Notes: generated by a model from the sequence alone, not told the origin. A stretch of DNA of 64,000 bases from Polytrichum commune (GCA_950295325.1 OX485809.1:40827081-40891080), one strand, 5' to 3'. Shown: positions 23,818-37,353, counted from the stretch's first letter. Program-made: numbers and translations.

Positions 23818-25199
23818 AAGTGAGCCACCCAAACAACTTGTGGTCTGAATTAAGGTTCATGATCTAGTAAGAAAGGAAGTTAGTTGTTAGGAATTAGATT
23901 ACTCTCAACTAATTAACATTGTTAGATGATTAGACAATACATGAAGACCCGGCAAGACGTTAAGCATATGAAGGCATGAGCGGATGATGGCGTATACAGA
24001 TGAAGGCATCAAGCAGTTGAAGGTGTGAGTGGATAATGATGTCAAGCAGTTGAAGGCATGACCACATCACAACGTGTGCAAATAAAAATATCAAGTGAAT
24101 GAAGGTGTGAGCGGATGACGGCATATACAGAGGAAGACATTGAGCAGATGAAGGCCGTTGGATCAAGAGGGCATCGAATGAATACCATCGGATTTAAGGG
24201 TTTGATAATGATAAGTAGGGTGGAGTAGGTTGTAGATGCTAACTGCCAAATTTAGGTACGATTAGATCTATGACCAATGGACAGTGATGGTCCACAAAGG
24301 TTACCATCAGGCTCACTCTCATTCACACACTCTCTCTATCTATCTTTCTAAGACACTCTTTCTATCCTTCCCTCTATGTATGTAAAGGTACAAAGTTCTT
24401 AGAATGTTAGCAAAATGAATGTTGAATAAAAGAATTTCTAAATGCTAAACTTGATGAATGAAAGGATTTGTAAACCATGTTGGAGAACTGTTGTACGAAT
24501 AGGTGACTGTTGGAGTGAACTGTTTATGGACATGTGGCCACCTGAATGAATGCCACAACCAATTGCCGTTTTAGGTTCTGCAACATTAGTTTTTTTATTG
24601 CATTTGTTATGGTTGCGTTGCTAATTGTTGAGGGTTTGGTGGTGTTTAAGGCGGCTTAGAGGCTTAGAAGCATGAGGTAGAGATGGAGTAAATAAGTAGA
24701 GTTGGAGTTAGTAATTAGTAAAAAAAAATAGTGACAAAGTTAGAAACTAAAGCTCTACATTTAGTCTTGATTGGAGTATTGGCTTGGAAAGTGGCAAAAT
24801 GTCACCCATTCAAGTACTATTCCTTGGAGTGGCAGCTTAACACTCAATCCTTCCACTACTCGGTCCACCCAAATAAGGATGCCAGTGTAGAATTTGGTGG
24901 AAGTTAGGTCCTTTGAGCAACATTCCCCTCGCGGTAGCAAGTATTAGTTATGATGGATGAATTTTAGATGAACTTATGATGATTTAGGTTGAATGAAGAG
25001 CGGTTTTGTGAGGGATTAAAAATGGATTTAGGATGAACTTAAGGTGGTTTGCATGAATGAAAGTGATGCATGGATGAATGTGATACATTTGGATGATTAT
25101 AAGTAGTAGAAGGTCTTTGCTTGGAGGCACTAGGAAAGTCCATCCATCCGGCCAATCTTGTGGATTGTTTATTTGATTGGAGTAGCAATTGTTACCACC
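23818..25199 (-). mobile_element. Second copy (B) of the 1.26-kb insertion element, inverted
   Basis: On the minus strand it starts near GGTGGTAACAATTGC and ends at GGTGGCTCACTT, matching copy A in block order: CTAGTGCCTCCAAG, the AATCATCCAAA and CCTAAATCC blocks, then TGTATTGTCTAAT near the end. It is about 125 bp longer, apparently through expansion of an internal GAAGGCRTGAGCGGATGA-like minisatellite at 23960-24180. Possible flanking 8-mers (GTGGGCAC and GTGGGAAG on the minus strand) match at 6 of 8 positions, consistent with an old target duplication. Confidence 0.7.
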
Positions 25200-25207
25200 G
25201 TGCCCAC

Positions 25208-27590
25208 CTACAAACCAAACTAAAACCAATCTAATCAAATACAAAGAGTATTTTAAAAAATTAAACATATACATACATGGACAAAATCATATTACACTTA
25301 AACAATGTCTTAGACAAGAATAGTAGACAAGTCTTGTTGCATTTGATGTTGAATTATCAAACGTTAAAATTGTTGAATGGACATGCATTGTATATTATTT
25401 AATGATGTGGGATTTCCAATGTTCACATGTGTCGCCACTACCACAAGAACTGAAACATGAGCATTATTAACTCCTCGCTTGCTTGTTTTTTTTTGGGTAG
25501 CCATATCTAAATAAATACCATTAAGTGCGGAAATATAATTATTAAGATTGCCATGTTGTTCGTGGAATGGCACAATGCCACCTAATGATTTTTTTTAAAT
25601 TATTATTATTATTAAGGTAAAATTCAAAGAGACACTCTGTAAACCAAGGCAATATTGAAATATGCCTAGAATCCAAATTTTCAACTATATTTGATTCATA
25701 TATTCATGTCACTAGACTTGTTAATTACTGATGTCAAGAAAAGAGGAAGGGTGATCTCAACGATTATTTGCCTTACCATAAGTTCTTACTTCAAATACCT
25801 AAGCATTAGAAACATGTTAGAACATAATAGACACATGCATTAGTTGCTATTTCAAACAAAATGGTAAAATATTGTATCCAACCACTACAAATCAAGAACA
25901 TGCTGGAAGGCAACATCTCCCATGGTGAGTTCAAGGATGTTGGAAGAATTAGTAAAATGATTAGTCTTTTTTATACTTGTATAAAATGACATCTTTTATA
26001 TGCTTATATGCCAATATTCAATGTACTTTGAAGACTTGAATATCCCATTCTCCCACCGGATTTCACCAAGATTATTTTTTATAGCCCCAAATTCTATAAC
26101 AATAGTTTTTTTTCCATTTAAGAATTAATAACTAAGCCATAACAAAAATGATACAAACAAAGAGAAATAAAAAAACACAAGGTCAAACCATTTTATGATA
26201 TTAACGAAAGGTATGTGTGTCTAGGAAAAAAAAATTGAAAACCAAGTATACAGTTCAACCTCTTCGATATCACATGGAAGAAACTTGAAAGATTCATGCA
26301 ACATTGGACTAGAATTCCACCACTTTAGCCAATGGATCTTTGTGAAGGTTCCTTTGATTTTTTGGTCACTTAAGCTTTTTATTGTAAGAATTAAGTCAAA
26401 TTGTTGACATACAAACTAAAGTGAACGTGCTTCTTAGAATTATTTTATCTTGGTAATCATCTTCTTTAGTTGTAAGATAATAATTAGTTCAATTAGAAAT
26501 TTGAATGATGGAGGAAATTAAGTTAGTAGAAAGGTGATAGATAATGTTTGATTAGTATTGGATACTTTGAAGCCATCTAGTCTATTGAAGACAACTATCT
26601 TCAACAGCTCCCTACGGCTTGTCACAATGTCCATTTTTTTGTTGTAAATAATATATCTATGGACATGATTTGAAACCTTCTTTATGACATAAGTTATCTT
26701 GTAGGAATCTAAAATTTTGTCCAAAAGTTATAGGTATTTCCGTGAGACGTCTTTCCATTTATAACAACAAAATTTAGAACCTTGCCATGATTTTCCATGA
26801 GGATTGATTTCTACAAATCTTATATCCATAGGTAGGTCTTAAAGTTTTTTTTATTCCAAGTAGTTTCAATTCATTTTACAATTTTGATATGAAATCATAG
26901 GTATTTTCATGAGGCAACTCCAACATCTTAATTTTTTTTTCAATAGAATCATCTATTATTTATAAATAATCATAGTGGACTTTAGCCCACAATGGAATGT
27001 ACTGTAATGACTAGAATACATTAGAAGAAACTTAGTTGTTTATTTTACAAAAACTAAGCTTGAATTGAACTCTGAGGCATTTAGTACGACTAACTAGATC
27101 CGTTTCACTCACAAAGACTACTGAACCTTAATTTAGTTATTTGTGACTAAAAAATACATACAAATCCACCTTTGTCTTGGACATTGTAAGGTATAAACCT
27201 TATCTCACATAGCTAAAGAAGATACCCAAGCAATAACCATCTTAGTTATCAACCACGAAGATTGTACATTACAACAACTTCCAATTACTCAACATACCAA
27301 CATCAACACAATGGTGACCATCCTGCTTCACATTATAAGCCACAACCCGACACTAGAATGGCCAAAATATTATCAATACCTAGATTTGTCCTACACATCC
27401 CATAATATCAATACAAAATCAATTAAACCCCCCAAGAAACATACAAACCCCGCATACACTCCATCACATTATAAAGAGAATCCATGATATCTAAGTGGAT
27501 ACCTAACCTATCAAATCCACCGCTACACACTACTAGATCAAATTTCCCAACGCATTTAAAACCACCCCCAAAGTACACATACCCCCCGAA
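25208..27590. other. AT-rich intergenic DNA
   Basis: No gene, RNA gene or delimited repeat recognised in this stretch. Confidence 0.5.
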
Positions 27591-27599
27591 ACTACCTCA

Positions 27600-28600
27600 C
27601 AACACCATTGCCAATGGAATTTAATCATACACACCCTCTCAACTTTCACCCACATCAATGTATAAACATTGACGCACCTTTCATCCCCCCCACCAAAAAT
27701 TTCAAAGGCCAAATAGAAAGGAGCACTACAGGATCAGGGGGTCTACAACCCCAACAACAACACCCAAATATTAGAATAAGTATTGGACTACCAAAACATT
27801 TTACAAGCAGAGATCAATACCATATTGATTGCTATAAAATCCATACAAACCACCCTATTGGACACACACATATTCACAGATAACCTCAACAATATATTTC
27901 TTATAAATAACCACATAAGACACCCATCCTCACAACATCATCACCCAAAAAATGCTTATAGCAACAATTGTACACCAAATATACTGGACCTTGCACAAAA
28001 TCTACATACAAAAAGTAAGAGCCTACATTGGCATCATTGGAAACAAAATAGTAGACACACTTGTAAATGAGGGAACACTCAAAGACAAACCTGCCACCAC
28101 ACCCCGCATACACATTGCCCACACCACCCCTTATTGATTAGCAAGTTGCCAAACTGCCACACACAACGGCGCTATTTGCAACCTCAATACATTCATGAAT
28201 AAAAAACCACCAAAAACAAAAATCCAATGCAGCCAAAACAAATTCCCATACATTGATAAATGACTATCAAATGACCAAATAAACCACAAACTATCCAACC
28301 ACTTTTGGAAAAGTCATGGGAATATCCAATGCCCAAATCATGCAAACCCTAAAATTGTAGTATGCCCAATACATGGGAAACCATAGAAAATTTATCTTCT
28401 GGCCCCTCACCCACCCAAACCCCGACTACACCCTCTGCCACAAAATTGCCAAAGACACATGGCCCCACCTCCTATCCACATGTGAGAACCAACACATCAA
28501 AGGCCTCAGAATATCACACCATAACAAAGCGGTGCACCCTTCGTCACCATCACAACTGGGGTGAGAGTAGCCATACATGAATATTGGGGCCATTCATAAT
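27600..28600 (+). pseudogene. LINE ORF2 C-terminal remnant: RNase H and zinc-binding tail
   Basis: The plus strand is C- and A-rich with little G. Broken frames show an RNase H-like region (DTHIFTDNLNNIFLINNHIR near 27860-27920, then KVRAYIGIIGNKIVDTLV near 28010-28070). Near 28330-28550 a tail with CHKIAKDTWPHLLSTC and GLRISHHNKAVH carries spaced Cys/His residues typical of the end of plant non-LTR ORF2 proteins. At least two frameshifts and several stops interrupt it. The same family recurs at 55.9-58.7 kb. Confidence 0.75.
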
Positions 28601-28619
28601 TGGGGTGCCAAGAATGAGT

Positions 28620-31600
28620 GTCTAGCCGAAAACGGACTTAAGTAGATAACTTTACATAGTTGGTGTGCTTAGATTTGTATTGTAGAGCATATTTTGGATC
28701 ATACCTACATTTAATGTTCCAAAATCAATACAATGACAAAATTAATTTACAAGAATTAGGGTTATCTAAGATATAATTTTGATTCCTTAAAAACTATTTA
28801 TGGTTGTTGTCAAAATTGTTGACCTTAGGATTAAGGGATGAAAAGGACAACAAAAATTAATTGAAATGATCCCAAATTTCTACCTCACACTTATCATTCA
28901 ATTATGTACAACAGGACTAAAGATGTATTGCATATCAATTGTATAGCTTTACGTATGACACAAAACATGGGCCACCTTACACAATGACATAGCTACATGA
29001 AAAAAGAACATTTAGAAATAAAATTGAACATAATAAAATATATGTATGGACACATGACAAATACATCAAGGCACTAGGATGGAAAACATGAAACATTTCA
29101 CCTCCGATTTACACTTCAATAATGAAATTGCTATTGATGTGGCCCAAACAAGTCCTATGACCTATCTACTCATTTCATAAAGGATTTATCTACTAATGAT
29201 TATTATTTAATAATAAATAATATCTTTCTTGATAAGTACTATGACCTATCTACTTATCTATCTAAATTTTATTAATCAAATAGTAATAAACTATAGTAAA
29301 GCGTCGAGATCCAATGCGACATAGTCCTTGGTTCCTTTGTCCCAAAAGTAGTACCCCAATTGTGAATGGACCCTACTCAATAAGACAAATTCAATAAACT
29401 CAATGTCCCAAAATCCAATGTCAGAGTACTAATGAAGAACATACACCAAAATGCCATCAAATACCTCATATACTTAGTCCTAAACAAAAGAAATTTAGAC
29501 AACAAACAAGCACTGGTCCCCCCCCCCCCCCATACACACACACACACACACACAACATTAGATAACTATTTTTTGTTGCATGAGGTCACCTGCCTAAAAG
29601 GAGGCACAACACCTTATATTGCATCATAGATAACCATGATCAACATAAGGCTAATGGGCTCACATTCATGTCGGTACTTAGCTATGGGCGGTTTTCTTTT
29701 CTTACTTTTTTACATGATAGTCAGGACTTTGACCATATGACAATAATGAGTGAAATTGGATGAAACCAACACATTTATTGTCAAAAAATTCTCTAAATCT
29801 TAGGGCCCTTTTTGTACATCTACCTTTACTTCAAAAACAATTATAGCCTTTTTAGAAATATACACTAGAGAAAAAATAATACCTCCCCTTTATGGCATTG
29901 CATACTATGTACACTAATGCCTAAATAATACCCTTCTTGCACTCACATTAGTTCGCATGTGGTATGAAGAGTCCACCCCCCATGAGTTGTAGTAATGTTG
30001 CCCCCTATACGCACCTCCCATTGGTGTACCCTTATTAAGCCTAATGCCATCCTATTCTAACTACATTAAATATGATTTTTAGTGTCACATGGTCATTTAT
30101 GTCACTATGGTAACCTTTTGCATGGCACTTCTTATGAATAAACAAATACATATTGTCATGGATGATGGATGAGTTCATCCATTGGCCAAAACCCTACCTT
30201 CTCTTGTCAACAACTTGTGATGAAAAATTGGATAAAAAAACACTTTGTAACTGACAGTAATTGCAACATTGTAAATCTATAATCCCCTCAAAAAATTACA
30301 AGAAATGACAAATAATGGGTTAACATTTAGTGTTGATGACACTACACCACAGTTTACAATTAGTATTGAACAAAACAATTAGAATTGGTGACACTAAATA
30401 TCATCATTAGTGTACTTGGCTCAAGTGTCGGCATTAAGTATATTGAGTGTTGAAAAAGGGTTGTCAATGGGCGTGTCATGCTCTAGAAAGAGCCATTGAA
30501 GACAAATAAAGGTGGAGGCTTCAAGAGCCATGGATTAGATGCATGCATTGTAGTGTTATATTGAGTGTTATGGATCCTTGTGGACAAATTAAGGCTCATG
30601 ACACCCCGGTTCATGGGCATTGGGGTTTGTACGATGGATGGAATAAGGCCATACGAAACTGGCTATAGGGTAGAATGGGATGGGAAAAGGCTAGCAAGAA
30701 GAGACGGAATAGTATTAGAACACATTCACGTTGTAGCTACCCAATGGCTTCATGAACCACCCCTCATAAGATGACATTGAAAACCTTAGAGTACATGTTG
30801 CAAAAAAATTGCCTACTATATTCATGGTGTGATGAAGAAGATCGAAAATATCACACACACACACACACACATATGATGACAATGTGCTTCTATTTGCTAA
30901 GTTATTTAGCCCTCACTCATACAACGAGCATGTTGTAAGGTAGAAATACCCTAACCTGTTAACCACCCTCTAGCCGTGCACTAGACCACCGTCATAATGG
31001 TGAAGTCTCGGGGGGTGCACCTTTCATTAAAACCTAGAATCACGTGCGTTCACTGCATACTCTAAAAACCCCCTATATACAAGTTATTTTTTGTGAAATG
31101 AAGTAATACACATACAATTGCAACAATAAATATACAAGTGACAATATGTATACACAAAAAAACATCCATTCATATATAGTCATTAACATAAGTATACAAA
31201 TATACTTTTGAACAATAATAAACCCCTATAATATGTATAACAAAATATCCTAGCTTTCAACAACAAAGTCGTTGAAAACTTTTTCATCTCCCGGATGTAA
31301 CTCATAAACATTTGATTCACCAATATATGTCATTGCATTGTAGCCAATGCAAATATTGTCTTTAAGTCTACCATCAAATGATCAGTAAGATAATATGTCC
31401 ACTTGTTGTTAGCCCCTTTTTGATACCAACATAAACCAATCTCCTTGTTACTTTGAGCTGAACGAATCATTTCAAAACCCTAATACTGCCTCTTTCCCCG
31501 ATATTACCTTGACACCTTGTACATGGTTCATACTACCCTATAAGGTTGCTAATGAAAATCGTTAATCCTAGTTAATCATAATTTCATCCAATATGAAAAC

Positions 31601-32180
31601 TTATGATATGTAGTATAGTAACAGTACCATACAAGTACAATTATTGTATACTTTTTAAAGGCCTTCCATATATGTATGTAACTATAAATTATAACATGTA
31701 TACCATATGTATACGTAATACGGCAAGGTCCAAATCAATACCCCTCCTGTGCACTCACGTATACTCGTACATGTTTAGTACAGTGCACCCCCCGAGGGTG
31801 AAGTGCCATTTCTAAAACCGATCATGGCTCGGTGGCAACTTCAATGCGTATACACTTAGTGTAGCCAATGGGAGTCAAGTGTTACTGTCCTCATGAGGTA
31901 ACCGATTTAGGCGATGTTCTATATGGAAATGCAGATTATTGTGTTTGGTGTAGGGAGAATCTAGTAGTGAATGAGTAGGAGTTTGAACAACTTTCCACTT
32001 TGAAAAAATTGTAGCATTTTTTGTATAAGGCAGAAAAATATGAAACAACTTGCATTCTTCATGAATCCTTCTCGTCTATCTTGGAGAATTATCTCATGAT
32101 TGTCAGACGAGATCGTCAATGCGAATCACCTTATTTTCACGGGTTATGGTATATCTACCTTATATAAGTTAAAATCAACC
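28620..32180. other. Intergenic DNA with microsatellites
   Basis: No gene recognised. It contains a C14 run followed by (AC)n at 29518-29554, a (CA)10 run at 30852-30871, and an inverted copy of dispersed repeat family C at 30060-30300. Confidence 0.5.
30060..30300 (-). repeat. Dispersed repeat family C, inverted copy
   Basis: Matches the reverse complement of 58915-59165 over about 240 bp, including blocks GTCACTATGGTAAC, CACTTCTTATGAAT, GGATGATGGATGAGTTCATC and CTACCTTCTCTTGT. Confidence 0.75.
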
Positions 32181-33527
32181 AAACCACCTTAGGTGTGCAG
32201 AGAGGACGCGCTCACGAGACGAGAGAGGGCTTGCCAGGGCCTGGCTTGTGTGCATGACCTTCCAATCAAACCTTCCTCCAGGACATGTGCGCATGTCAGG
32301 TCTGCAATGCGATGGGCCCAACAAGCAATGTCACGGGTACAAAACACACTAACTTCCACCTCCGATCCTCCACCATTCACTGCAAGGATCCATCCGTGCA
32401 CAGCCTAGCTAGAGACACGAATTACTTACAGAAGCAGTGGTGTTCATGTCGACTTTCAACAAGTTGCCAGTGTCAGCAAGAATATAATCAATTCTGCCGC
32501 ATAGGCAGGCTCAGCTCGATCGGGTCATATGGAGTCATTCATTAGGTTAAGTAGCTGCTAATTGTGGGTGTCTAGTAGTCAAGGGTGCTAGCTAGGCATG
32601 CTGCCGCAGTCCACCTACATAAGGTAGACATGCCTTAGATGGGTACTTTTCCCTCTGCACCCACTTCATGTAGTATATGAAGCACAAAATTAGTGCGAGA
32701 TGAATAGCAAATCTAAATCATGTCCATAGTCTTTTTCCTCATGAATTTTGGAGCTCATGTGAATATCTTATGCCTTATCAGAGTGAAGATTTTCATACCC
32801 ATTAAGTGGTGGTCATATAGTTCCCTCAATCATTTTGACTATTGACCCTAGCATGGTTAGCGAATTATAAGCATGTAGTTCAATCTCTTTTAAACGCAAA
32901 TCTTTTTGGTGTCTTAAATCCACATCTCATCACATACCACTCTCAAAATATAGGTGTCCAGATTATTGTTGTGTTCGAGTGGGCACATCTACCTTAGCTT
33001 GAAGTCAGACAAGTTGTCAAAGTAGTACGGCTGGTAGCAGTGCTGCTCATTGCAACTGATCTCAGTTGTTTATTTGTCTTCACTGTCGCGATGTGAGTCC
33101 CCCCTGGGACGTCTCTGGATTGGTGTCTCTCTCAATGCAGGAAGCAAACTAGCTGTGTTCACATGCACATGTGTTCACAGGGTGTCCGGATTGGTATGTG
33201 TATTAAATGTGCAATTTGTTCTCGAGGCATTAAATCAAGGTATATATGCTGCATTGACAACAACAGGCTGCGGTGTGATCGAGTGCTGGCAACTTGTGCT
33301 TGACTGGTTCTCAGTTGCAGCAGCTTGGTTGCTTTGAAAACGGATCAGTGTCGGAAGAAGCCATGAATTAGTCCAACTTTGTTGCATTTAAGTCTAGCTT
33401 GAATCGCAGTTTGGTTAGTACTTCACATGTGATGATGGTGTGGGCATAGGTACTACTTAGCCATCGCAAGACAACAATATTGTATATTGTATTGGATCAT
33501 GCCCTAACTTGCAGGCCCTATATCATT
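32180..33527. other. Moderately GC-rich intergenic DNA
   Basis: From about 32190 to 32600 and 33040 to 33340 base composition is higher in G and C than nearby. No conserved domain, splice pattern or RNA gene could be assigned. Family A lies between these parts. Confidence 0.4.
32640..32965 (-). repeat. Dispersed repeat family A, copy near 32.8 kb
   Basis: On the minus strand 32965 to 32860 matches the left part of copy 1 (GGACACCTATATTTTGAG), while 32830 to 32640 matches 36360-36510 (TAAGATATTCACATGAGCTCC and ATCTCGCACTAATT blocks, ending GTGGGTGCAGAG). Confidence 0.7.
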
Positions 33528-33837
33528 AACTTGTCCAAGTAAATCCATCCTGAGCTGTAACAGTGCTAAAATGCAACTGTACGCATGTCTGGTATATAAC
33601 AGAGCTAACCTCACTCACTTGAATGGATGTCGACCTCGGCTGATTAGTTTGCATAAAGTAGTATGGGCATTAGTTGCTTCATAAACTTGTCCAAGCCAAT
33701 CCATGCTGAGCTGTAACAGTGCTAAAATGCAACTGTACGCATGTCTGGTATACAGAGCTAACCTCACTCACTTGAATGGACGTCGACCTCGGCTGATTAC
33801 TTTGCATAAAATAATATGGGCATTGGTTGCTTCAAAC
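33528..33837 (+). repeat. 156-bp tandem duplication
   Basis: Units 33528-33683 and 33684-33837 are nearly identical. Both begin AACTTGTCCAAG and carry AGCTGTAACAGTGCTAAAAT, GTCGACCTCGGCTGATTA and ATGGGCATTRGTTGCTTC. The few differences indicate a young duplication. Its function, if any, is unknown. Confidence 0.92.
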
Positions 33838-33889
33838 TTTTCTATACAAATGATTAAGGTATGTGGTTGTTATGTGGTTCCTTTTTTTA

Positions 33890-34200
33890 TGTTCTCCAAC
33901 TTCTACTGATTAGATTTACACAACAAAACTTGTGTTGCATTAGCAAATGTACGATAAAGCATATGTAAAAATTGGACCGAAAATTGAGTTTTCCTTGATT
34001 TAGTTATGGTTATCAGAAGTGCATATTTGTTGATTCTCAACTGGATACATAGGTCCTCCCAATTGTGTTCACTATTGAGTGTAGAGTAGTTATTAATATT
34101 TGAAGACAAAGTCCAATCTCTTTTAAACATGCATCTTTATGTTGTTTGCTTTTTGATCTTCATGGAACCACATACCAATCAAATCTAGGGGTCAAACCAA
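33890..34200 (-). repeat. Dispersed repeat family A, copy 2
   Basis: Reverse complement of the segment at 3107-3420, matching blocks in order from ATTTGATTGGTATGTGG through CTACACTCAATAGTGAACAC, GCACTTCTGATAACCATAAC and GGTCCAATTTTTAC to GTAGAAGTTGGAGAACAT. Confidence 0.75.
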
Positions 34201-34214
34201 GAAAAGTAGCCACT

Positions 34215-37180
34215 TAGGACCCATCTACCTTATATCATTTGCTTTGGCTCGATCCTACTCAAGACTATCTCTTTGTTAATAATTAGCCTTTACAAAACTA
34301 CAGTTCTGAAGGGGGGGGGCACATAGGCTCTTGAAAGTGTTGGTTTCCCCCCATTGACGCCACCTTCCTAGCATTCTAAGAGCTAAATAAAAAGTTGTTT
34401 CTTCATTGAATTGGCATCCATGAACGGGGGTTTGCCTTCCCACCAGACTACCGGCTCTTGAGAAATGATGGGAGAAAAACATAGCCCATCATTATGGGAG
34501 CCAATAAGAATGCAACATTGGGTTTTAGATGTTTAAAGTTTAAGATTTTGATCTTTTTGTAAGGTTCACTAAACTAATGAAAACGGCGGCTCATTTGCAC
34601 ATGTAGTGTGGCCCTAAGTTTCAAAACATCCAATTTCAGCACTCCGGTCCAAAATGGCTTTTTATGAAAACCTTTGGTTTTGGGCGTGTGTGGCCTCCAC
34701 TTGAAACAGGCATCAAGGACTATTGCAAGCTGCCAATCGATTGTAAGCTCGGTGAATATTCAAGAAGTTCACAGGAAGCAAGTGTCAACATAACATTATT
34801 CAGCCTTCTTGGCTCGTTCCACAGCTCAAAACAAAGTAGGCCCAGTCACAGAATAATGGGCTTCTGCGTGGGTTGCATTAAATTGAGTAGAGTAACAGGC
34901 TGTTGTTGTGCAGTGGGTCTCCCATGGGTCTAGTGTCCGGGCTGGGTGCGTGGGTGGGGCAGTGCCAACTGCCTGCCAAATCTCATTTTAAAATCCAGAG
35001 TTGTCAAACATGTAACAGGGTGGACTTGGAAAACATTAGGATTTCAACCGATTTTACTCCAAGTCTACCCAGACATTGCCACATCTTGGTTGCACATGGC
35101 TTCCCCCCTCCAGCAAGCCAACATGTTGACACATTATTGAGTTGCATGGTTGTGTTCCATTTTTATATGTATAATCTGACATGGGCTTTTACTATCTTAC
35201 CTTCATGGAAAAAAACTTAGAAAATAGGAAGAAATTGAAGCCGGTACAAATTATGAATAGTGCCAGTTTGAATAGGAGGAAAGTTGTGAATATTGTGTTG
35301 GTCTTTTCAATGATAGCTCTATTATTAATAGTCACGTGAGGGAACAATACTAGGATGAACAATGTTCCTTCAAATATGCTTGTGATGAACAATAGGTCCT
35401 ACACATAGTACTGGGAGTTTAACTCCACCCAAATTTTCCAATTCAGCCTGAATGTATGAATATACATTCCTAGTTAGTTCAAGGGCCCATGAAATATAAT
35501 TGACATATTCCAAGGTCATGGAACCAACCAAATGGTTGAATGATGTTATGTAATTTATTTTGAGTATGTAGCTTTTATTAAGCTTGGCCTTGTGGGGTCA
35601 ACGGTTGCATGGACGGGACAAGCCTAGCCCCAACCTGGCATAGACCGGGTGACCGGGACGGCCTACAGCAAACCTAATATCTGGATTTGTGAAGTCCCCC
35701 ATACACACATGCTCATCCCTATTATTTTTAGCTTAAACTTGTAGCTTGTTAAAACCAATTTTAGATAATACAAGCATATGCTTGGGCCCACCGACATGAG
35801 CCATGAGGCTGAATAATGAGCATGAGGTTGAATAACTTGAACTGACCATCACGACATCATATTAAACTGGCAGCCATTGACACCACCATCGTCGATCTCA
35901 TCCTCAACAAGTTAGCCCAAATTTGTTGTTCTGGAAGGAATGAACTTGTAGGGGCCCCACAACCAACTGACCTCTTATGTGTACCCATATGCTATGGTAT
36001 GACACATTAATAGAATTATATGGAATATTCTATGTTCAAATGCACGACAAGCAATATTTTGCTCCTAAGCTTGCATAACTTACGTGGAGTCTACGATAAT
36101 CTGCAGCTAGTAGGTAGACTCCACCTAAGGGGCCAGTTGTGTGTACTTTCCATGTTTGTACACACGGGTACACAAAACCACCATCTACACTGTTTTGTCT
36201 AATTAGTGCGGTTACCATCCAAAGTTACATCCATGGATCTAAGAAAAGATATAAAAAAGACATGTGTTTTAATGAGATTGGATTACATGCTCAAAATACG
36301 CTACGCATTCTAAGTTCAATACTCAACATGATTGGGGGGGACCTATATAACCACTTATGAACATGAAACCTTCATTTGATAATGAATAAGATATTTATAT
36401 GAGCTCCGAAAATTATGAGACAAACGGCTATGTGCAAAATATGAATTTGCTAATCATCTCGCACTAATTGCATGTTTCATATCCTACAAGAAGTGAGTGC
36501 AGAGAGAAAAGTATCCAAATAACACACATCTACCTAATTTGCAGTTGGTTATAGGGCTAATTTGGATCAGCCTCAACTCAGAGTCACTCGCCAGATACCA
36601 ATATCCAGGAGGAAAATAATTGGCTAGTAACATCAGCTCTTCACAGAGGCCGTGAAGTTCATCCCAGTGTCCCATCGTGAGCAACCATTGGAGAAACTGA
36701 GCTCAAATTGATGCCCCTGTCACACAGTATCGGTCTCAAACACCACCAATTTAACATTCAAAAGCTGTGTAAACCAGAACTGCAGCATAAATAGTCATGG
36801 AAACAAGGAGAGAAGTCATCCTGAGAAGCCCATTCAAGACGCTTCCAATATTGAAAGCAAGAATAAAAACTCAATTCAAAGTCACATGAGATAATTGAGG
36901 AGTTTTTATAATGGATCTTCTCAAGACCTATCCAATGAGCTATGGCATGGCAAATTCTGTATAGCCATCTCGATGTAGTGAGCTTCCAAAGATTGAATTC
37001 TTGTATTGTTCATTATATGCTTGTTTCTAAGTCAATCAAGCAACTGAGGAGTCCGACTTTTTGTATAGCTCCTGGGGATCAACTCTTGAGATCATCCACC
37101 CAATTCCGCATTGTCTTTTGTTTGCAGTAAGCTCTTAAAGTTCACATTTGTTTAGTGTTCATATCATGTTCAACTCTTGC
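34215..37180. other. Intergenic DNA
   Basis: No gene recognised apart from the dispersed repeat at 36130-36515. Short open frames are not supported by domain or context. Confidence 0.45.
36130..36515 (+). repeat. Dispersed repeat family A, copy near 36.3 kb
   Basis: The right part, 36360-36510, matches the complement of 32640-32800. The left part (ATGAGATTGGATTACATGC, AATACTCAACATG, GGGACCTATAT) matches copies 1 and 2. The segment at 36190 (TTTTGTCTAATTAGTGCGG) also matches family B near 51360 and 62640, so it is composite. Confidence 0.65.
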
Positions 37181-37185
37181 ATAAT

Positions 37186-37353
37186 ATTATTAAGCAGTGT
37201 GCGTTTGTTCATGTGGGCTCAGGGAATAACAACCATGGGATGCCTCAACCTAGTGCAAGGAGACTCATATTAAGTTCGAATCTCCACTACATTGGGGCAT
37301 CCCAATGTCACATTCTCAGGACCCACACGAACGAACGCACACTGCTTAATAAT
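37186..37353. repeat. Hairpin with 70-bp arms
   Basis: The left arm 37186-37255 and right arm 37284-37353 are reverse complements with scattered mismatches: ATTATTAAGCAGTGTGCGTT at the left against its complement at the right, and GGGATGCCTCAACCTAGTG against CACTACATTGGGGCATCCC near the loop. The loop is about 28 bases. The shape suits either a small foldback MITE or a miRNA-like precursor. Confidence 0.85.

Noticed and set aside
29518-29554. Poly(C) and (AC)n run as a CRISPR or regulatory array
   Set aside because: Simple microsatellites in a plant genome; there are no repeat-spacer units anywhere in the window.
37241-37290. GTTCGAATC-like T-loop of a tRNA near 37276
   Set aside because: The sequence belongs to the loop side of the 37186-37353 hairpin; no acceptor stem or anticodon arm can be formed.
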